9,137 nt of DNA, from positions 1 through 9,137 of the forward strand of contig CAIUHB010000011.1 of the NCBI GenBank assembly GCA_903898855.1, given 5' to 3'. Origin of the DNA: an uncultured Actinomycetes bacterium (GTDB lineage Bacteria > Actinomycetota > Actinomycetes > Nanopelagicales > Nanopelagicaceae). The translations under genes were made by a program, and so were the position numbers. The notes below the pieces were generated by a model. The model ran no database searches. It was not told the origin of the DNA and saw only the letters and a list, made by a program, of their open reading frames with translations. The first letter of the stretch is position 1, and each line of letters begins with the position of its first letter. Below, piece by piece: positions 7,405-9,137 of this stretch.

Positions 7405-7424
7405 CGCAAATTGCTTCCGCAAAT
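7405..7424 (-). repeat. Direct repeat CGCAAAT in the clpP1 leader
   Basis: CGCAAAT occurs at 7405-7411 and 7418-7424 on the plus strand, 13 bp apart. The same stretch contains two overlapping small dyads, GCAA-A-TTGC (7406-7414) and TTGC-N4-GCAA (7411-7422). It lies 64-83 nt upstream of the clpP1 GTG, just downstream of the candidate -10. It could be a regulator-binding site or a chance repeat. Confidence 0.35.
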
Positions 7425-7431
7425 AGCCCCC

Positions 7432-7464
7432 TTTATACGGGAGCTGCGTTCGCTATAAGAGAAG
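7432..7464 (-). promoter_or_regulatory. Candidate clpP1P2 promoter with ClgR-like box
   Basis: On the plus strand GTTCGC (7448-7453), TATAA and GAG (7459-7461) match the recalled ClgR box GTTCGC-N5-GCG with one mismatch. On the minus strand a TATAAA hexamer (7437-7432) lies 10 nt beyond the GCGAAC half-site. The corresponding -35 position (7460-7455, TCTTAT) is poor and falls inside the box, as expected for an activator-dependent promoter. The start would be near 7425, giving a leader of roughly 85 nt. The GTTCGCT half-site is shared with the element upstream of clpX. Confidence 0.5.
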
Positions 7465-7466
7465 TC

Positions 7467-8756
7467 TTATTCAGCGCTCTCGGTGGCGGCTGGCTTTGGC
7501 GCAAGAGCCTCGAGATCGACTGGCTTTCCAGACTTTGTAACAACCTTGACGCGACCAAGTACTTGAGCCAGAGCCTTCGCGCGAGCAACTTCGGCGATCA
7601 TGGTCTGAACCTGGCCGGCCTCAGATACTTCCTTGATGAATTGATCTGGGGTCATTCCATAACGAGAAGATGCGCGAACCAAATATTCGGTGAGCTCAGT
7701 CTCGTTCACTGAAATCTGCTCGGCATCAATGATGTTGTCGAACAAGATCTCTTGGGTCAATGACTTAGTGGTTGATTCAATAACTTCCGCACGGTGAGTT
7801 GCATCATCCAAACGGCCTTCACCTTCGAGGTGAGCGTTTACTTCATCATCGATGATGTTCTGTGGCAATGGAATCTCAACAGATTCAATTAACTTCTCGA
7901 TCAAAATATCGCGTGCATGTGCTCCTTGCTCGAGGTGCTTTACGCGCTCGAGGCGAGTTTGGATATCGGCCTTTAGCTCAGCGATGGTCTCGAACTCAGA
8001 AGCAAGCTTTGCAAATTCATCATTGAGTTCAGGAAGCTCGCGATACTTCACTGCCTTAACAGTGACATCGACGGCGCCCTTCTCATCATCTTTCTGACCA
8101 ACTAGTTGAGTATCAAAACGCTTTGACTCGCCAACCTTGAGTCCAGCAAGTGCTTCATCAAGTCCATCAACCATGCGGTTGGTACCAACTTCGTAGGAGA
8201 TGTCGTTTGCTTCTCCGCCTTCAACTGGCTCGCCATTGATGGTTGCTACTAAATCGATGGTGACGAAATCGCCGGTCTCAACTGCCTTCTCAACAGTATG
8301 CAAAGTTCCAAAGCGAGCGCGGAGTGCATCAACTTGCTCATCTACTTCTGAGCCAGAGACAACGACATCTTCAACTTCGATGGTCATCTCAGAGAAGTTC
8401 GGAAGTTTAAGTTCTGGACGGATATCTACTTCGGCTGAGAATGTGAGTGGCGCCTTATCTGCGTACTCGAGCTTGTCGACTACTGGACGGCCAATAACGG
8501 CAAGCTTGTTCTCGCGAAATGCATTAGAGAGAAAAGTATTGAGTGAAGCATTGACTGCCTCTTCGATAACAGCGCCGCGACCTACGCGCTGATCGATCAT
8601 CATGTTAGGAACTTTGCCTTTACGGAAACCAGGAATGTTGATGCGCTCAGAGAGTGTCTTGTATGCAGTAGTAACGAATGGTTCGAGCTCTGCGAAATCG
8701 ACATCAATCGAAAGTCGGACACGAGTTGGTGAGAGAGTTTCGACGGCGCTTTTCAC
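7467..8756 (-). CDS. tig: Trigger factor, ribosome-associated chaperone and peptidyl-prolyl isomerase
   Basis: Trigger factor binds the ribosome exit tunnel and shields nascent chains; 429 residues, close to the usual length (E. coli about 432). The ribosome-docking signature GFRKGKVP is at 43-50 in the N-terminal domain (about 1-145). The FKBP-type PPIase domain is about 155-240 (GDFVTIDLVATINGEPVEGG; VGTNRMVDGLDEALAGLKVGE). The rest, to about 410, is the helical chaperone domain, ending in a short Ala/Pro/Glu tail. The start is GTG at 8756, preceded by AAAGGAG with a short 4-nt spacer. It lies 77 nt after tRNA-Pro on the same strand. The upstream gap holds no convincing promoter, so transcription could begin within it or come from the tRNA. 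It heads the tig-clpP1-clpP2 cluster, as in many bacteria. Confidence 0.97.
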   Translation of the reverse strand: MKSAVETLSPTRVRLSIDVDFAELEPFVTTAYKTLSERINIPGFRKGKVPNMMIDQRVGRGAVIEEAVNASLNTFLSNAFRENKLAVIGRPVVDKLEYADKAPLTFSAEVDIRPELKLPNFSEMTIEVEDVVVSGSEVDEQVDALRARFGTLHTVEKAVETGDFVTIDLVATINGEPVEGGEANDISYEVGTNRMVDGLDEALAGLKVGESKRFDTQLVGQKDDEKGAVDVTVKAVKYRELPELNDEFAKLASEFETIAELKADIQTRLERVKHLEQGAHARDILIEKLIESVEIPLPQNIIDDEVNAHLEGEGRLDDATHRAEVIESTTKSLTQEILFDNIIDAEQISVNETELTEYLVRASSRYGMTPDQFIKEVSEAGQVQTMIAEVARAKALAQVLGRVKVVTKSGKPVDLEALAPKPAATESAE

Positions 8757-8833
8757 GGGGCTCCTTTGAGGATTTCATTACTTAATCTGGACTTACTTAT
8801 TGAGGTAACTCTGGTGATTAAAACTGGTGTTAC

Positions 8834-8909
8834 TGGTCGGGGCGGGGAGATTCGAACTCCCGGTCTCCTGCTCCCAAAGCAGGCGCGCTAGCCACTACGC
8901 TACGCCCCG
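8834..8909 (-). tRNA. tRNA-Pro (anticodon TGG)
   Basis: On the minus strand the acceptor arm CGGGGCG pairs with CGCCCCG, with discriminator A and an encoded CCA (8836-8834). The anticodon stem CCTGC/GCAGG encloses loop TTTGGGA, giving anticodon TGG, which reads CCA-family proline codons. The T arm contains GTTCGAATC. The C1-G72 first pair is typical of bacterial proline tRNA. All arms are intact. Confidence 0.97.
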
Positions 8910-8923
8910 TGGCGTAAGTGAGA

Positions 8924-8929
8924 ATTCTA
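8924..8929 (-). promoter_or_regulatory. Possible -10 box of tRNA-Pro
   Basis: TAGAAT on the minus strand lies 14 nt before the tRNA 5' end, a normal distance for a stable-RNA promoter. The -35 at 17-bp spacing (TAAGCA) is weak, so the call rests on the -10 alone. Confidence 0.4.
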
Positions 8930-8984
8930 AGCCCTAAATTTCCTTCTGCTTACCGAACCGCTAACCTAGGGGTCTGCATCACAG

Positions 8985-9003
8985 GCTCGCCTCCCAGGTG
9001 AGC
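8985..9003 (+). other. Short hairpin just upstream of tRNA-Gly
   Basis: GCTCGCCT (8985-8992) and AGGTGAGC (8996-9003) form an 8-bp stem with one G-T wobble and loop CCC, ending 8 nt before the tRNA. No T-run follows on either strand, so it is not an obvious terminator. It may be a precursor leader structure for processing, or chance. No strong tRNA-Gly promoter was recognised. Confidence 0.35.
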
Positions 9004-9011
9004 GTAAAAAT

Positions 9012-9085
9012 GCGGGTGTAGCTCAATGGTAGAGCCCCAGCCTTCCAAGCTGGCCATGCCGGTTCGATCCCGGTCACCCGCTCCA
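9012..9085 (+). tRNA. tRNA-Gly (anticodon TCC)
   Basis: Acceptor arm GCGGGTG pairs with CACCCGC, with discriminator T and encoded CCA (9083-9085). The D stem is GCTC/GAGC. The anticodon stem CCAGC/GCTGG encloses CTTCCAA, giving anticodon TCC (GGA codons). The T arm contains GTTCGATC. It is divergent from tRNA-Pro. The 52 bases after it show no gene. Confidence 0.97.
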
Positions 9086-9137
9086 GTTCTCCTCGGATTT
9101 ACGAGACCGCCCCCACATCTTCAATCACAAAATAGCC

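Noticed and set aside
7425..7445. 7-bp hairpin AGCTCCC/GGGGGCT in the tig-clpP1 gap as a tig terminator.
   Set aside because: It has a 7-nt loop, one wobble and no T-tract after it, and the loop contains the TATAAA that better fits a -10 hexamer.
806..8592. Plus-strand open frames opposite clpX, the giant gene, clpP1 and tig (for example 806-1129, 3905-4207, 7401-7712, 8200-8592).
   Set aside because: They lie antisense to well-supported genes, show low-complexity mirror composition and have no recognisable domains.
8811..8837. Three copies of CTGGT (ACCAG on the minus strand) at 8811, 8824 and 8833, running into the tRNA-Pro 3' end, as in an integration site.
   Set aside because: The unit is only 5 bp, no integrase or mobile gene is nearby, and the neighbouring tig is in its usual context.

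Overview
The window looks like a chromosomal segment from a low-to-medium-GC actinobacterium. Four things point there: the order tig-clpP1-clpP2-clpX, the pair of dissimilar ClpP subunits whose sequences match the mycobacterial ClpP1 and ClpP2 types, the GTG starts, and the GPTGCGKT Walker A of ClpX. The moderate base composition would suit a freshwater or marine planktonic lineage (Nanopelagicales/acI or a similar group). That placement is an inference, not something the sequence proves.

All protein genes read on the minus strand, so in transcription order the layout runs from high to low coordinates. tRNA-Gly(TCC) lies at the right edge on the plus strand. Divergent to it is tRNA-Pro(TGG), followed by trigger factor (tig), a 125-nt gap with a candidate regulated promoter, clpP1 and clpP2 (overlapping by ATGA), and a clear hairpin terminator. 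Then comes a very large gene for an exported repeat protein, and finally clpX, which runs off the left edge after 289 codons. Tig folds nascent chains. ClpX unfolds substrates and feeds them into the mixed ClpP1P2 peptidase, so the housekeeping part is a classic protein quality-control block.

The unusual part is the 5-kb accessory gene between clpP2 and clpX. It encodes a secreted protein with a signal peptide, a propeller-like N-terminal region, an Fn3-like module, 13 tandem InlB-B/Flg_new-type repeats, an unrecognised beta-rich domain and a C-terminal OmpA-like peptidoglycan-binding domain. Its reading frame is broken by one base near 2394. Restoring one base gives a single 1662-residue protein; as written, the C-terminal third including the wall anchor is out of frame.

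A second point of interest is regulatory. A GTTCGC-containing dyad, resembling the ClgR box of actinobacteria, occurs upstream of clpP1 and again just upstream of clpX. I did not see it upstream of tig or of the giant gene. This suggests that the two halves of the ClpXP protease are co-regulated even though the accessory gene separates them.
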